Shown here: positions 9,730 to 18,929 of the stretch, piece after piece
Position numbering within the stretch: position 1 is the first letter of the stretch
Layout: every line of letters starts with the position of its first letter
Assembly: GCF_023155275.1 (NCBI RefSeq)
Contig: NZ_JALMUV010000021.1
Span: forward strand, 1 to 64,000
DNA length: 64,000 nucleotides
Direction: 5' to 3'
Source: Streptomyces rhizoryzae
GTDB lineage: Bacteria; Actinomycetota; Actinomycetes; Streptomycetales; Streptomycetaceae
Notes under the pieces: generated by a model
What the model was told of the DNA's origin: nothing
The model's input: only the letters and a program-made list of their open reading frames with translations
Database searches by the model: none
Position numbers and translations under genes: made by a program

Positions 9730-11088
9730 TCAGCCGCGGATGATCCCCAGGGCCTCGTCGCGGACCCGGTCGACGGTGGTGCGGTCGCGGGCCTCGGCGT
9801 TGAGGCGGAGCAGCGGTTCGGTGTTGGAGGGGCGGACGTTGAACCACCAGTCGGGGGCGGTGACGGTGAGGCCGTCGAGCTCGTCGAGGGTGATGCCGTC
9901 GCGGCCCTGGTAGGCGGCCTTGACGGCGGCGAGGCGGGCGGTCTGGTCGTCGACGGTGCTGTTGATCTCGCCGGAGGCGGCGTACCGGTCGTAGGCGGCG
10001 ACGAGCTGGGACAGCGGGCGGTCCTGTTCGCCGAGGGCGGCCAGGACGTGGAGGGCGGCGAGCATGCCGGTGTCGGCGTTCCAGAAGTCGCGGAAGTAGT
10101 AGTGCGCGGAGTGCTCGCCGCCGAAGACGGCGCCGGTGCGGGCCATTTCGGCCTTGATGAAGGAGTGGCCGACGCGGGTGCGGACGGGGGTGCCGCCGTG
10201 CTCCTTGACGACCTCGGGGACGGACCAGGAGGTGATGCAGTTGTGGATGACCGTGCCGCCGGGGTGCTTGGCCAGTTCGCGGGCGGCGACCAGGGCGGTG
10301 ATCGCGGACGGGGAGACCGGGTCGCCGTGCTCGTCGACGACGAAGCAGCGGTCGGCGTCGCCGTCGAAGGCCAGGCCGAGGTCGGCGCCGACGGCGCGGA
10401 CGCGGGCCGTCAGGTCGGTGATGTTCTTCGGGTCGAGGGGGTTGGCCTCGTGGTTGGGGAACGAGCCGTCGAGCTCGAAGTAGAGGGCGTCGAGGTCGAG
10501 CGGCAGGCCCTCGAAGACGGTGGGGACGGTGTGGCCGCCCATGCCGTTGCCGGCGTCGACGACGACCTTCAGGGGGCGGATGGCGGTGAGGTCCACCAGG
10601 GACCGCAGGTGGGCGGCGTAGTCGGCGAGGACGTCGCGGTGGGTGACCGTGCCGGGCCGGGCGGCCGGTTCCGGGGCGCCCTCGGTGCTCCAGCGCTCCA
10701 CCAGGGCGCGGATGTCGGCCAGGCCGGTGTCCTGGCCCACGGGGGCGGCGCCCGCCCGGCACATCTTGATGCCGTTGTAGCGGGCCGGGTTGTGCGAGGC
10801 GGTGAACATCGCGCCGGGCAGGTTGAGTGCGCCGCTGGCGTAGTACAGCTGGTCGGTGGAGCACAGGCCGATCTCGGTGACGTCGGCGCCGCGGGCGGCC
10901 GCGCCGCGTCCGAAGGCGGCGGCCAGGCCGGGGGACGAGGGCCGCATGTCGTGCCCGATGACGATCGCGTCGGCGCCGGTGACCTCGACGAAGGCCGCGC
11001 CGAAGAGTTCGGCCAGGGTCTCGTCCCACTGGTCGGGGACCACACCGCGCACGTCGTACGCCTTCACGATCTGCGACAGATCAGTCAC
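9730..11088 (-). CDS. manB: Phosphomannomutase / phosphoglucomutase
   Basis: This 452-residue alpha-D-phosphohexomutase converts mannose-6-phosphate to mannose-1-phosphate. The four active-site elements are seen in order: the phosphoserine loop TASHNPARYNG (about residue 95), the metal loop DGDADRC (about 245), the sugar loop GGEHSAH (about 325) and the phosphate loop RPSNTEPLLRL (about 425). The GTG start is supported by AGGAGG about 9 nt upstream. It heads the mannose group with the Trm112-like, SIS and manA genes. Confidence 0.95.
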   Translation of the reverse strand: MTDLSQIVKAYDVRGVVPDQWDETLAELFGAAFVEVTGADAIVIGHDMRPSSPGLAAAFGRGAAARGADVTEIGLCSTDQLYYASGALNLPGAMFTASHNPARYNGIKMCRAGAAPVGQDTGLADIRALVERWSTEGAPEPAARPGTVTHRDVLADYAAHLRSLVDLTAIRPLKVVVDAGNGMGGHTVPTVFEGLPLDLDALYFELDGSFPNHEANPLDPKNITDLTARVRAVGADLGLAFDGDADRCFVVDEHGDPVSPSAITALVAARELAKHPGGTVIHNCITSWSVPEVVKEHGGTPVRTRVGHSFIKAEMARTGAVFGGEHSAHYYFRDFWNADTGMLAALHVLAALGEQDRPLSQLVAAYDRYAASGEINSTVDDQTARLAAVKAAYQGRDGITLDELDGLTVTAPDWWFNVRPSNTEPLLRLNAEARDRTTVDRVRDEALGIIRG

Positions 11089-11216
11089 AGCCAAGCCCTC
11101 CTGGAGTCGCGTCGGAGTCACAAACCTACCCGCAGGTTCGGTGCGGGGGCCGTGAACAAGCCGGGTACGGCGGCGGGCGGGCCGGTGGCGGTCCGGGAGG
11201 ACTGAGCGCGGGCCGG

Positions 11217-11603
11217 TCAGGAGTCGGGTGAGCGCAGGACCCGGAGGTGGCCGCGGCGGGCGACCTCCATGGGGTGGCCGTCGCGTCCGGTGGGGGCCGG
11301 GGTGTCGGTGCCGCCGGCGGCGCGCTCCTGGGGGCGGGCGGCCTCGCGGACGGCGTTGGCGAGGGCTTCGAGGTCGTCGCCGCTGGGCCGGGCGGGGCCG
11401 GAGTCGATGGCGAGGCGGACGACTTCCCACCCGCGGGGGGCGGTCAGGCGCTCGGAGTGCTCGGCGCACAGGTCGTAGCAGTGCGGCTCGGCGTAGGTGG
11501 CGAGCGGTCCGAGCACGGCGGTCGAATCCGCGTAGACGTACGTCAGCGTTGCGACGGCGGGGCGGCCGCACGCAGTGCGCGAACAGCGACGTACAGGGCT
11601 CAC
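11217..11603 (-). CDS. DUF3499 family zinc-ribbon-like protein
   Basis: This protein is 128 residues if it starts at the GTG at 11603 (SPVRRCSRTACGRPAVATLT). That start is chosen because family members begin this way; an in-frame ATG at 11747 gives a poorly conserved extension. Two Cys pairs (CSRTAC and CYDLC) could bind zinc or iron. No clear ribosome-binding site is seen ahead of the GTG. The function is unknown. The family is found in Actinobacteria next to phosphomannomutase and the downstream metallopeptidase. Confidence 0.8.
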   Translation of the reverse strand: MSPVRRCSRTACGRPAVATLTYVYADSTAVLGPLATYAEPHCYDLCAEHSERLTAPRGWEVVRLAIDSGPARPSGDDLEALANAVREAARPQERAAGGTDTPAPTGRDGHPMEVARRGHLRVLRSPDS

Positions 11604-11910
11604 GACGTTGGACGGTACCGCACTCTTGAGCGGGCCGCGACGACTCCGCCCCGGCTCACCCAACCGTGTCGTCCCGCTTCGTCCGATGCGTCTGACCTGC
11701 ACCCCGCGACCGGGGCCGGAGCCGCGGGGCGGTGCGGCGGGCGGCACCTCCGGACGAGGTGGGGCAATTCATGTCAGGACGCAGGGGCGGGGCGGTCGGA
11801 GGCGGGGCCGCAAACGATCCGAAGGGGGTCCGGTCCGGTCACCCGGCGACAAGTGGCGAGTTGTCGCACAACGCGGTGCGGGCCGTCCCCGGAGGGCTAC
11901 GCTCGATCTG
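11604..11910. other. 307-bp divergent intergenic region
   Basis: This is the region between the DUF3499 gene and the rightward metallopeptidase gene. A TACGCT -10-like box at about 11898-11903 sits 7-8 nt ahead of the metallopeptidase ATG, suggesting a leaderless transcript. I see no RNA gene here. Confidence 0.4.
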
Positions 11911-12369
11911 ATGGACAGTCCCGTACCTCCCCGCCCGGCGGCGCCGCGGCCCCGCCACCGCGACCGGCACGGCCGCGGTATGCGCGGCCCGATCGCCCCG
12001 CCCCAGGTGCCGCTGTCGGTGTCCCGCGCCGACGCGTTCGCGGATCTCGTCTACGACTCCCGGGACCGGCTGGAGCGGCGCTGGCCGCAGCTGGCGCAGG
12101 TCGACTTCCTGGTGCTGGAGGTGCCGGGCTTCGGGCCGGACGGGGATCCGGACCCGCTGGCGGACGAGGAGGGCGTGCCGCTGGGCCGGGCGCTGCCGGC
12201 CGAGGGCGGATATCGCGACCGGATCGTGATCTACCGCCGGCCGGTGGAGATCCGCAGCAAGGGCCGCGACGAGCGGGCGCTGCTGGTGCACGAGGTCGTC
12301 GTCGAGCAGGTCGCCGACCTGCTGGGGCTGGCACCGGAGTCGGTGGACCCGCGCTACGGGCAGGAGTGA
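11911..12369 (+). CDS. Zincin-like metallopeptidase family protein
   Basis: This 152-residue protein has the motif LLVHEVVVEQVADLLG near residue 130, matching the HE...D pattern of the small zincin-like (DUF1025) family. The usual second His of HExxH is replaced here, as in many actinobacterial members, so proteolysis is doubtful. The first 35 residues are rich in Pro and Arg. The ATG at 11911 is chosen because the conserved part follows it and a -10-like box sits just upstream. It is convergent with the DUF5719 gene, with a 36-bp gap. Confidence 0.8.
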   Translation: MDSPVPPRPAAPRPRHRDRHGRGMRGPIAPPQVPLSVSRADAFADLVYDSRDRLERRWPQLAQVDFLVLEVPGFGPDGDPDPLADEEGVPLGRALPAEGGYRDRIVIYRRPVEIRSKGRDERALLVHEVVVEQVADLLGLAPESVDPRYGQE

Positions 12370-12405
12370 GCCGGAGCGCGGGTCCGGGGCGGGCCGGGCG
12401 CCGGG

Positions 12406-14013
12406 TCAGCGGGTGAGCAGCGACAGGTCCTGGCCGGCGGACGGGACGAGCACCGAGCCGCGGTCGTCGGGCAGCGGCTGGATGGTGAAGGCCGGCACCC
12501 CGCCCTGGGGCAGCGCCAGCATCCGCGAGGCGTGGACCGGGCCGCCGCCGGGCTTGGGGGCGACGGTCAGCGCGTAGGCGCCCTTGAGGCCGGCGGGCCG
12601 CGGCGGGGTGACCGCCAGGGTGGTGCCGCCCTTGACCGTGTACGTCCGGGAGGCCGGGGTGCCGCCCCCGGAGCCGGCCGAGGCGGTGACCGTCACCGTG
12701 GCGTCCTTGCCCTTCTCGGGGGCCACCAGGAAGAGGGTGCTGCCCTTGTCCCGGTTGTCGGCGGCGGTGCCGCGCGCCTCCAGGGGGCGGGTCGCCGGGA
12801 TGAAGGCCATCTCCTGGTCGGCGCCCTTGCCGCGGGTGACCCGCACGGCGGCGGTGACCGGTGCGGCGGACCCGTCGTCGCCCGGCGTGAGGACCAGCGA
12901 ACCGGCCTCGCCCCGGGTGAGGCCCTTCAGGTCGGCGGTGACCGCCATCCCGCTCTTGACGTGCAGGGACTCCAGGCCGGCCGGGGTGATCAGACCGGTC
13001 TTGGTGGCCAGCTGGACCTTGAGGTCGGCGTCGGAGTCGCCGGGGGCCACCACGACCAGCTGGACGTCGGTGGCGTCGGCCGGGATGCCGGGGAGGACGG
13101 CGGACGGTGCCGGGTCGGCGGCCGGTGGCAGCCAGTCGCCGCCCTGCGTGCCGTCGGCGGCCTGCACGGCGGCCCCGATCCGGCCGGAGCGGGCGGTGAC
13201 GTGCAGCGCCGCACCGTCGACGGGGGTGCCGGTGAGGGTGGACAGCAGCACCGGGACCGTGGTGTGCGGCGGGACGGTGATGTCCTCGCCGCCGCCGCCC
13301 GACAGCGGGCCGTCCTTGCCGCGCAGCTCCAGGTCGACGACGGCCGGCACCGGGTCGGGGTTGGTCAGGTGGACGTAGTCGGTGCGGCCGGAGGCGGTGC
13401 TCACCCCGGGGAACCAGAACTGGGTGTCCGGGGCGGTGCAGCTCAGCCCCTGGAGCCCGCGGCCGGAGCCGGCCGCGATCGCGGTGGTCTGCTGGACCGT
13501 CCAGCCGGGCGCCAGCAGCCCGTCGGCGTTGCCGGTCAGCGCCGGGGCGTCGGCGCTGTCGGTGGACGCGGTGACCGGCTTCCCGGCCTGCGTCAGGGGC
13601 ACCACCGGCTTGGTGTCGGGCGGCGGGACGGTCCGCGGCCCGCCGGCGTCCGCACCCCCGGCGGGGCCCTTGGTGTCCTTGGCGCCCTTGCCGTCCTTGG
13701 CGTTCCGGCCGCCCTTGCCGGCGGGGTTGCCGCCGCTGTCGGCGACGGTGCCGGCCGGCTGGAGCTGGGCGGTGCCCTTCTTGGTGTCCGCGCCGGCCGC
13801 GGCGCCCGGCGGCGCGAACGCGGTGTAGGTGGTGTCGGCCACCTCGGAGGAGCTGGGCGCCGGGCAGACCAGCGTGGACCGCTGGACGGGCAGCCGGGTG
13901 CCGCCCGCGGGCGCCGCGGCCGGGGCGCCGCCCGGGGCCGCGACCGCGGCGACCCCGGTGACGGCGGCCAGTGCGGCCGCCGCGGCGGTCAGGGACAAGA
14001 TGGTGCGCTTCAC
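12406..14013 (-). CDS. DUF5719 family secreted protein
   Basis: This 535-residue protein has an N-terminal signal sequence (KRTILSLTAAAAALAAVTGV) and a Lys/Gly-rich linker at about residues 85-125. The rest is an extracellular beta-rich region with several homologous segments (for example LHVTARSGRIGAAVQAADG). The GTG start overlaps the stop of the upstream glycosyltransferase by four bases (GTGA), so the two are translationally coupled. The pair is conserved, suggesting that this protein helps the glycosyltransferase outside the membrane. The function is not known. Confidence 0.85.
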   Translation of the reverse strand: MKRTILSLTAAAAALAAVTGVAAVAAPGGAPAAAPAGGTRLPVQRSTLVCPAPSSSEVADTTYTAFAPPGAAAGADTKKGTAQLQPAGTVADSGGNPAGKGGRNAKDGKGAKDTKGPAGGADAGGPRTVPPPDTKPVVPLTQAGKPVTASTDSADAPALTGNADGLLAPGWTVQQTTAIAAGSGRGLQGLSCTAPDTQFWFPGVSTASGRTDYVHLTNPDPVPAVVDLELRGKDGPLSGGGGEDITVPPHTTVPVLLSTLTGTPVDGAALHVTARSGRIGAAVQAADGTQGGDWLPPAADPAPSAVLPGIPADATDVQLVVVAPGDSDADLKVQLATKTGLITPAGLESLHVKSGMAVTADLKGLTRGEAGSLVLTPGDDGSAAPVTAAVRVTRGKGADQEMAFIPATRPLEARGTAADNRDKGSTLFLVAPEKGKDATVTVTASAGSGGGTPASRTYTVKGGTTLAVTPPRPAGLKGAYALTVAPKPGGGPVHASRMLALPQGGVPAFTIQPLPDDRGSVLVPSAGQDLSLLTR

Positions 14014-17000
14014 TGCTGCTCGCTCCCGTCACGGCGCGGCTCGGGGAAGGCGCCGGGATACGTCGTGCCGTCGTAGGGCTGCTGGTAGGGCGCGGACTGC
14101 TCCGGCGCGGTGCCGGGGTAGGGCTGCTGGGCGCCGTAGCCGTACGGGTCGTAGGCGCCCGCCTGGTAGGGGTCGGCCGGATAGCCGCCGGGCGGGTAGC
14201 CCTCGGCCGGATAGCCGTCGGCCGGGTACCCCTCTGCCGGATAGCCGGCGGCCTGGTACGGGGCGGCCTGGTACGGGTCGCCGGCCGGGGCGTGGCCGTA
14301 CGGGTCCGCCGGGGCCTGGGCCGGGGCGGCCTGCCAGTCCTCGTAGGAGGGCTGCGCGGGGACCGCGGCGTACGGGTCGGCGGGCGGCGCGGGGTCCGGG
14401 ACGGGGGCCGGCTCCGGGGCGGCCGGGGGCTCCTGGCCCGTGCCGGCGGTCGTGGCGCCCGCCGGGGACGCGGCCGCGGCGGCCTCGGCGCGGTCCCGCA
14501 GCCGGCGGGCCCGGCGGCCCTCCCCCGCGGGCTGCGGAGCGGCGGCCGCGGCGGCCTCCTCGGGCAGGTCGTCGTCGATCTCCCGGCGGCGGCCCGGCAG
14601 CGCCATCACCACCAGGACGAGGGCGAGCAGGCCCTGCGTCCACAGCCACAGGGTGTGGCCGAGGGGGGCGTCGTGGGTGAGGTCGAGCCGGCCGCCGCCG
14701 GTCGGCAGCTGGAAGCCCTGGGCCCAGCCGTCGACCGTGACGGGCTTGAGCGGCGTGCCGTCGAGGGTGGCGTGCCAGCCGTCGTCGGCGGCGTCGGCGA
14801 TCCGCAGGACCCGGCCGGCGGGCCCGGCGGGCACCTTCGCGGTGTGCGCCTCGACCGGGCCGGCCGGGACCGGGACGGGCGCGGCGGCGTCGCCGCTGCC
14901 GGTGCCCTCCTCGGTCGTTCCGGACACGATCGCGATCCGGGACACCCGCTGGTCGACCCGCCACAGGGCGCTGCCGTCGTCCTGGCTGAGCCGGGTCAGG
15001 CCCGGGGTGGCGTCCAGGACGCGGCCCATCTCGCGTGGGGCGCCCTTGCGGACCAGGACGTAGCGGACCGCGTAGCCGCCGAGCCGGTCGGTCTGGTCGG
15101 CGCCGGACCCGGCGACGAGGTGCGCGACGACGGCGTCGAGCCGGGCGTCCGGGCCCGCCTCGGCGGCCAGGTCGGCGTCGCCGAGCCGGGCCCCGGAGCC
15201 GCGGACGAGGGAGTAGGAGACCGTGCCGGGCGTACCGTCCAGGACGAGGGTGCGGGCCTGGTCGGAGGTCGAGGACTCCTCGGCGACGAACGCCGGGACC
15301 TGCGTGGGGTCGCGCCGCTCGACCGGCCCGGCCGCCCCGGTGACCATCCAGCTGACCGCGGCGTACAGGGGGGCGACCAGGCAGGCCGCGGCGATCAGCA
15401 CGGCGGCCGGCTGCTTCCAGCCGAAGCCGAGCGCGGCCATCCGGGTGCGGATGCCCTCGGCGCCGACCGCGGCCGCGCACAGCAGCGCCAGCCCGTAGAC
15501 GAGCATGGCCGGGCCGGTCCAGCCGGACGCGTTGCCGAGCGCGGCGCACAGCAGCCCGGTCAGGGCGACCGCCCAGGCGGTGCGGGTCGCGGTCCGCCGC
15601 TCGTCGCGCAGCATGGCGCCGAGCGCGGCCAGGACGACGCCCAGCAGCAGGACGCCGCCGACCGCCTTGGGTCCGCCGGGGCTGAGCCCGACCAGGTCCA
15701 GGACGGACGCGGACCCGGCGCCGTAGTCCAGCCCGGCCTCCCGGAAGAACCGCGAGGGGTGCGCGAGCAGCGCCAGCGACCAGGGCGCCAGCACCACCAG
15801 CGGCACCACCGCCACGGCCAGGAACCGCAGCGCGTACGCCACGATCAGGCCGCGGCTGCCGTCGAGGAACCGCAGGACCAGCAGCGCCACGCCGAGCACC
15901 ACCGCGATCGGCCAGACGATCGGGGTGAAGGCGGTGGTGACGGTGACCAGCAGCGCGTAGGCCCAGGCGGCGCGCCAGCCGGGGCGGGTGCCGGGGGCCA
16001 GCCGCAGGCCGCTCGCGGCGACCGCGGCACGGGCCATCAGCGGCAGCAGCACGGCCAGCACGGCGGTGCCCAGCCGGCCGCCGGCCAGCGCGCCGGTCGC
16101 GGCGGGCAGGAACGCGTAGGCGACGCTGCCCCAGGCGCGCAGCAGCCGGGAGGCGACCAGCGGGCGGGACGCGAAGTAGGCGGTCAGGCCGGCCAGCGGG
16201 ACCGAGCAGACCAGCAGCAGGGTCAGGGTGAAGCCGGTGCTGCCGAGGAAGACCGTGGAGAGCACGGCCAGTACGGCGAGGTAGGGCGGGGCGGACGCGG
16301 TGTCGCCGACGCCGACCGGGTGCCAGCCCTGGACGTAGGACGACCACAGGGCGCCCAGGCCGTCCGGGGCGGGCAGCAGCGCGCCGCCGGCCAGCGAACC
16401 GCCGCCGAGCAGCCCGCGGCAGGCGACCAGCGAGACGACCAGCAGTACCAGGAAGAGCACCGGGGCGGGGCGGCGGGCGATCCGCTTGAGCCGGGCGAAC
16501 TGCTCGATCTCCAGGAAGTCGGCGTCGTCGCCGCCGGGCCCGGACTCGACGGCGCCGTGCCGGCCGGAGGACGCCACGTCGGGGGCGGCCCGGCCGGCGA
16601 GGTTGCCGGCGATCTGCTCGACGGTGGCCCGGACGGTGGCGCCGGGCGGCGGGAACAGCGGCCGCAGTTCACCCGCGTCCACCGGTGGTTTCCCGCGCCG
16701 CTTGCGGGCGGCGAGGATCTTGCCGGGCCGCAGCAGGGTGCCGAACAGCCCGGCGAGTTCGTCCAGCGCCTGCCCGGGGACCTTCCCGACCAGGTAGGCG
16801 ACGACCCGCAGCAGGGTGCCGATCAGCAGCCGCACCAGGGTGTACGGGACCAGCGCGCCGCGGGTGTTGGCGAGCAGGGTGTAGACCGCGCCCGCCTTGT
16901 CGACGCGGTGCGGGCTGGCCACCGAGCGGCCGACGCAGTCGATGGGGCGGCGCTCCCGGGCGGCGGCCTCGGCGTGCCGGAGCACCGCGTCGGGGGCGAC

Positions 17001-17795
17001 CAGGACCTGGTGGCCGGCGGCCTGGGCGCGCCAGCACAGGTCGACGTCGTCGCGCATCAGCGGCAGCCGGCGGTCGAAGCCGCCCAGCTGCTCGTAGACG
17101 TCGCGGCGGATGAGCATGCCGGCGGTGGAGACGGACAGCACGGGGCGGACCTGGTCGTGCTGGCCCTGGTCCTGTTCGCGGCGGTCCAGCCCGGTCCAAC
17201 GGCGGCCGCTGCGGGCGATGCTGACGCCGGCTTCGAGCAGCTGCCGGCGGTCGTACCAGCTGCGGAGCTTGGGGCCCACGATGGCGGTGGACGGGCTGGC
17301 GTCGGCGACCCGCAGCAGGGCGGCGAGGGCGTCGGGGGCGGGCGCGCAGTCGTCGTGCAGCAGCCACAGCCACTGGACCGGCTCCCCGTGCGGGAGTTCC
17401 GGCATGTCGTACGCCTCGTCCTGCCAGGTGCGGCTGACCGGGTCCCAGCCGCTGGGGCGGCGCAGGTAGGGCAGGTCGTCCGGGCCGAGGACGGGAGCGG
17501 TGCGCACGGCCTCGTCGACGGCGGTGCCGAAGCCGGAGCGGCGGGCGAGGTGCAGGACGCGGTCGTCGCCGATCGCCTCGGCGAGCAGCTGGGCGGAGTC
17601 GTCCGCGCTGCCGGTGTCGGCGCCGATGACGTTCTGCACCGGGCGTTCCTGGCCGAGCAGGCCGGCCAGTGCGTCGGGCAGCCAGCGGCCGCCGTCGTGG
17701 GAGACGAGCACGGCGGTGACGACGTGTCGCGGGAACTCTGGTGTGGCGGCTGCGTACGGGGCGGCCTGGGCCGCCGGCTGGCTGTGCACGGACAT
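14010..17795 (-). CDS. Large family 2 glycosyltransferase with multi-spanning membrane domain
   Basis: This 1261-residue protein starts with a GT2 domain (about residues 20-300: VTAVLVSHDGGRWLPDAL, the LLHDDCAPAPDAL metal site, and MRDDVDLCWRAQAAGHQV). A membrane domain of a dozen or so hydrophobic segments follows (about 440-850), then an extracellular region (about 870-1060) and one more membrane helix. The cytoplasmic tail is acidic and Pro/Ala-rich and ends in repeated GYPAxGYPADGYP and DPYQA units. It probably makes or polymerises an envelope glycan; the neighbouring mannose genes make a mannose substrate plausible (inference). A TAGTGT box at 17945-17940 may be its -10, giving a leader of about 140 nt. 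Confidence 0.88.
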   Translation of the reverse strand: MSVHSQPAAQAAPYAAATPEFPRHVVTAVLVSHDGGRWLPDALAGLLGQERPVQNVIGADTGSADDSAQLLAEAIGDDRVLHLARRSGFGTAVDEAVRTAPVLGPDDLPYLRRPSGWDPVSRTWQDEAYDMPELPHGEPVQWLWLLHDDCAPAPDALAALLRVADASPSTAIVGPKLRSWYDRRQLLEAGVSIARSGRRWTGLDRREQDQGQHDQVRPVLSVSTAGMLIRRDVYEQLGGFDRRLPLMRDDVDLCWRAQAAGHQVLVAPDAVLRHAEAAARERRPIDCVGRSVASPHRVDKAGAVYTLLANTRGALVPYTLVRLLIGTLLRVVAYLVGKVPGQALDELAGLFGTLLRPGKILAARKRRGKPPVDAGELRPLFPPPGATVRATVEQIAGNLAGRAAPDVASSGRHGAVESGPGGDDADFLEIEQFARLKRIARRPAPVLFLVLLVVSLVACRGLLGGGSLAGGALLPAPDGLGALWSSYVQGWHPVGVGDTASAPPYLAVLAVLSTVFLGSTGFTLTLLLVCSVPLAGLTAYFASRPLVASRLLRAWGSVAYAFLPAATGALAGGRLGTAVLAVLLPLMARAAVAASGLRLAPGTRPGWRAAWAYALLVTVTTAFTPIVWPIAVVLGVALLVLRFLDGSRGLIVAYALRFLAVAVVPLVVLAPWSLALLAHPSRFFREAGLDYGAGSASVLDLVGLSPGGPKAVGGVLLLGVVLAALGAMLRDERRTATRTAWAVALTGLLCAALGNASGWTGPAMLVYGLALLCAAAVGAEGIRTRMAALGFGWKQPAAVLIAAACLVAPLYAAVSWMVTGAAGPVERRDPTQVPAFVAEESSTSDQARTLVLDGTPGTVSYSLVRGSGARLGDADLAAEAGPDARLDAVVAHLVAGSGADQTDRLGGYAVRYVLVRKGAPREMGRVLDATPGLTRLSQDDGSALWRVDQRVSRIAIVSGTTEEGTGSGDAAAPVPVPAGPVEAHTAKVPAGPAGRVLRIADAADDGWHATLDGTPLKPVTVDGWAQGFQLPTGGGRLDLTHDAPLGHTLWLWTQGLLALVLVVMALPGRRREIDDDLPEEAAAAAAPQPAGEGRRARRLRDRAEAAAAASPAGATTAGTGQEPPAAPEPAPVPDPAPPADPYAAVPAQPSYEDWQAAPAQAPADPYGHAPAGDPYQAAPYQAAGYPAEGYPADGYPAEGYPPGGYPADPYQAGAYDPYGYGAQQPYPGTAPEQSAPYQQPYDGTTYPGAFPEPRRDGSEQQ

Positions 17796-17986
17796 CGAGG
17801 TACGGGCCCTCCGGACCCGGGGGTCCGGGGCCCGCGGCGAAGTCGCTCAAGGCCCCCGCCCCCGGAAGACACTGCGACGGACTACGAGGGACACGCGCAC
17901 CCCGCGCCGGCGGCGTTGGCGTGTCTCGGACGGGGCCCCACACTAATGCTTCGCGCGCGGCCGCCGACCGGGTCCGTACACAGCAG
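17796..17986 (-). promoter_or_regulatory. Leader and candidate promoter of the large glycosyltransferase gene
   Basis: On the minus strand a TAGTGT -10-like hexamer lies at 17945-17940. Downstream of it are two oppositely oriented GACAC pentamers about 40 bp apart (17891 region on plus, 17925 region on minus). GACAC is the core of the WhiA recognition site. The rest of this roughly 190-bp stretch holds no gene. Confidence 0.35.
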
Positions 17987-18019
17987 ACCGCCTCCGGCGG
18001 GCGGGGCGCCGGAGGCGGT
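17987..18019 (-). terminator. Terminator downstream of whiB
   Basis: Perfect 12-bp inverted repeat ACCGCCTCCGGC / GCCGGAGGCGGT with a 9-nt loop, about 95 bp after the whiB stop codon. Confidence 0.65.
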
Positions 18020-18114
18020 GGGTTCGCTATAGGGGGATATGGGGAGTTGGGGTGGTGCGGCGGCGTGGTCGGCGCGGCCGCGCGGAGCGGGTACGGGGGG
18101 CCGGCGGGTCACGG

Positions 18115-18378
18115 TCAGACGGCGGCCTTCTTGAGCCGGCGCCGCTCGCGTTCCGACAGTCCGCCCCAGATACCGAAGCGTTCGTCGTTGGCGAGGGCGT
18201 ATTCGAGGCACTCGGACCGGACTTCGCAGGCGAGGCAGACCTTCTTCGCCTCGCGGGTGGAGCCACCCTTCTCCGGGAAGAAGGACTCGGGGTCGGTCTG
18301 GGCGCACAGTGCGCGCTCCTGCCAGCCGAGCTCCTCGTCCGCCTCCTCGACCAGCAATTCCTGGAACAGCTCGGTCAT
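18115..18378 (-). CDS. whiB: WhiB sporulation regulator
   Basis: This 87-residue iron-sulfur protein has four cluster-binding cysteines at residues 25, 48, 51 and 57 (LCAQTDPESFFPEKGG, then KVCLACEVRSECLEYAL). The turn FGIWGGLSERERRRL follows, and the basic C terminus RRRLKKAAV contacts DNA. Sequence and length match the founding WhiB of S. coelicolor closely, as I recall it. WhiB works with WhiA to start septation of aerial hyphae. It is transcribed alone, with a terminator downstream and a long regulatory region upstream. Confidence 0.95.
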   Translation of the reverse strand: MTELFQELLVEEADEELGWQERALCAQTDPESFFPEKGGSTREAKKVCLACEVRSECLEYALANDERFGIWGGLSERERRRLKKAAV

Positions 18379-18438
18379 GTGCGCCCCTCGTCTGTCTTTA
18401 CGTCCCCGTGATCAAGCCGTGATCGAATTCGGCTGAAC

Positions 18439-18480
18439 GACACGAGTGAAATTACAAGTGTGCTGATCCGGGCCAGTCAA
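18439..18480 (-). promoter_or_regulatory. whiB promoter with overlapping WhiA-type GACAC site
   Basis: On the minus strand TTGACT (18480-18475) and TGTAAT (18456-18451) are separated by 18 bp, a good vegetative promoter. Transcription would start near 18444, about 66 nt ahead of the whiB ATG. A GACAC pentamer (plus strand 18439-18443) overlaps the start point. WhiA binds GACAC and whiB is a known WhiA/BldD-regulated gene in Streptomyces; the site here is inferred. Confidence 0.6.
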
Positions 18481-18833
18481 GCCGAGATCTGCTATTGGGC
18501 CTCTTATTCACTCTGCGGAACCAAGCGCGTGCGGAAAGTGTTCAAATCATGCAAAACCAGGACACTTCCTCGGGCGGTTGACCCGCACTCCCGATCCCAC
18601 CGACCAAGACGCCGCGGAACGGGTTCCGCGTTGCACCCCGCCCCCCGAAGCGGGCGAGATCACAGCCGGATCACAGGTCCGCAACGGCAGCCGTGGGGCG
18701 GTTGGTGACCGCTTGTCCCCGCCCCGGGGTGCATAAACCTTTCTCCGGACGGTGTAACCGGATGAGGTGAACCCCGTCCCACACCTCCCTCCCCGTTTGA
18801 CAGCGCGCCGCCGCCCCGTGTCTCCTTGACCGC

Positions 18834-18929
18834 ATGCCAGCGACCCCCGCGCACCGACTGACCCGTTCCTACGGGTCGCGCTGCGCCGTGCAGGCCCGCT
18901 GTCGCTGTTCCAGCTGTCGCAGCCACTGA
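18834..18929 (+). CDS. Cysteine-rich leader peptide upstream of cysteine dioxygenase
   Basis: This 31-residue ORF runs MPATPAHRLTRSYGSR and then a tail with Cys at residues 17, 23, 25 and 28 mixed with Arg and Ser. It resembles the short Arg-then-Cys putative leader peptides found upstream of sulfur genes in Streptomyces, and the cysteine-attenuation peptides of mycobacteria. There is no ribosome-binding site, but TTGACA at 18797-18802 lies about 32 bp before the ATG, so the message is probably leaderless. The stop lies 165 bp ahead of the dioxygenase start. Ribosome stalling at the Cys codons could report cysteine level (inference). Confidence 0.7.
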   Translation: MPATPAHRLTRSYGSRCAVQARCRCSSCRSH

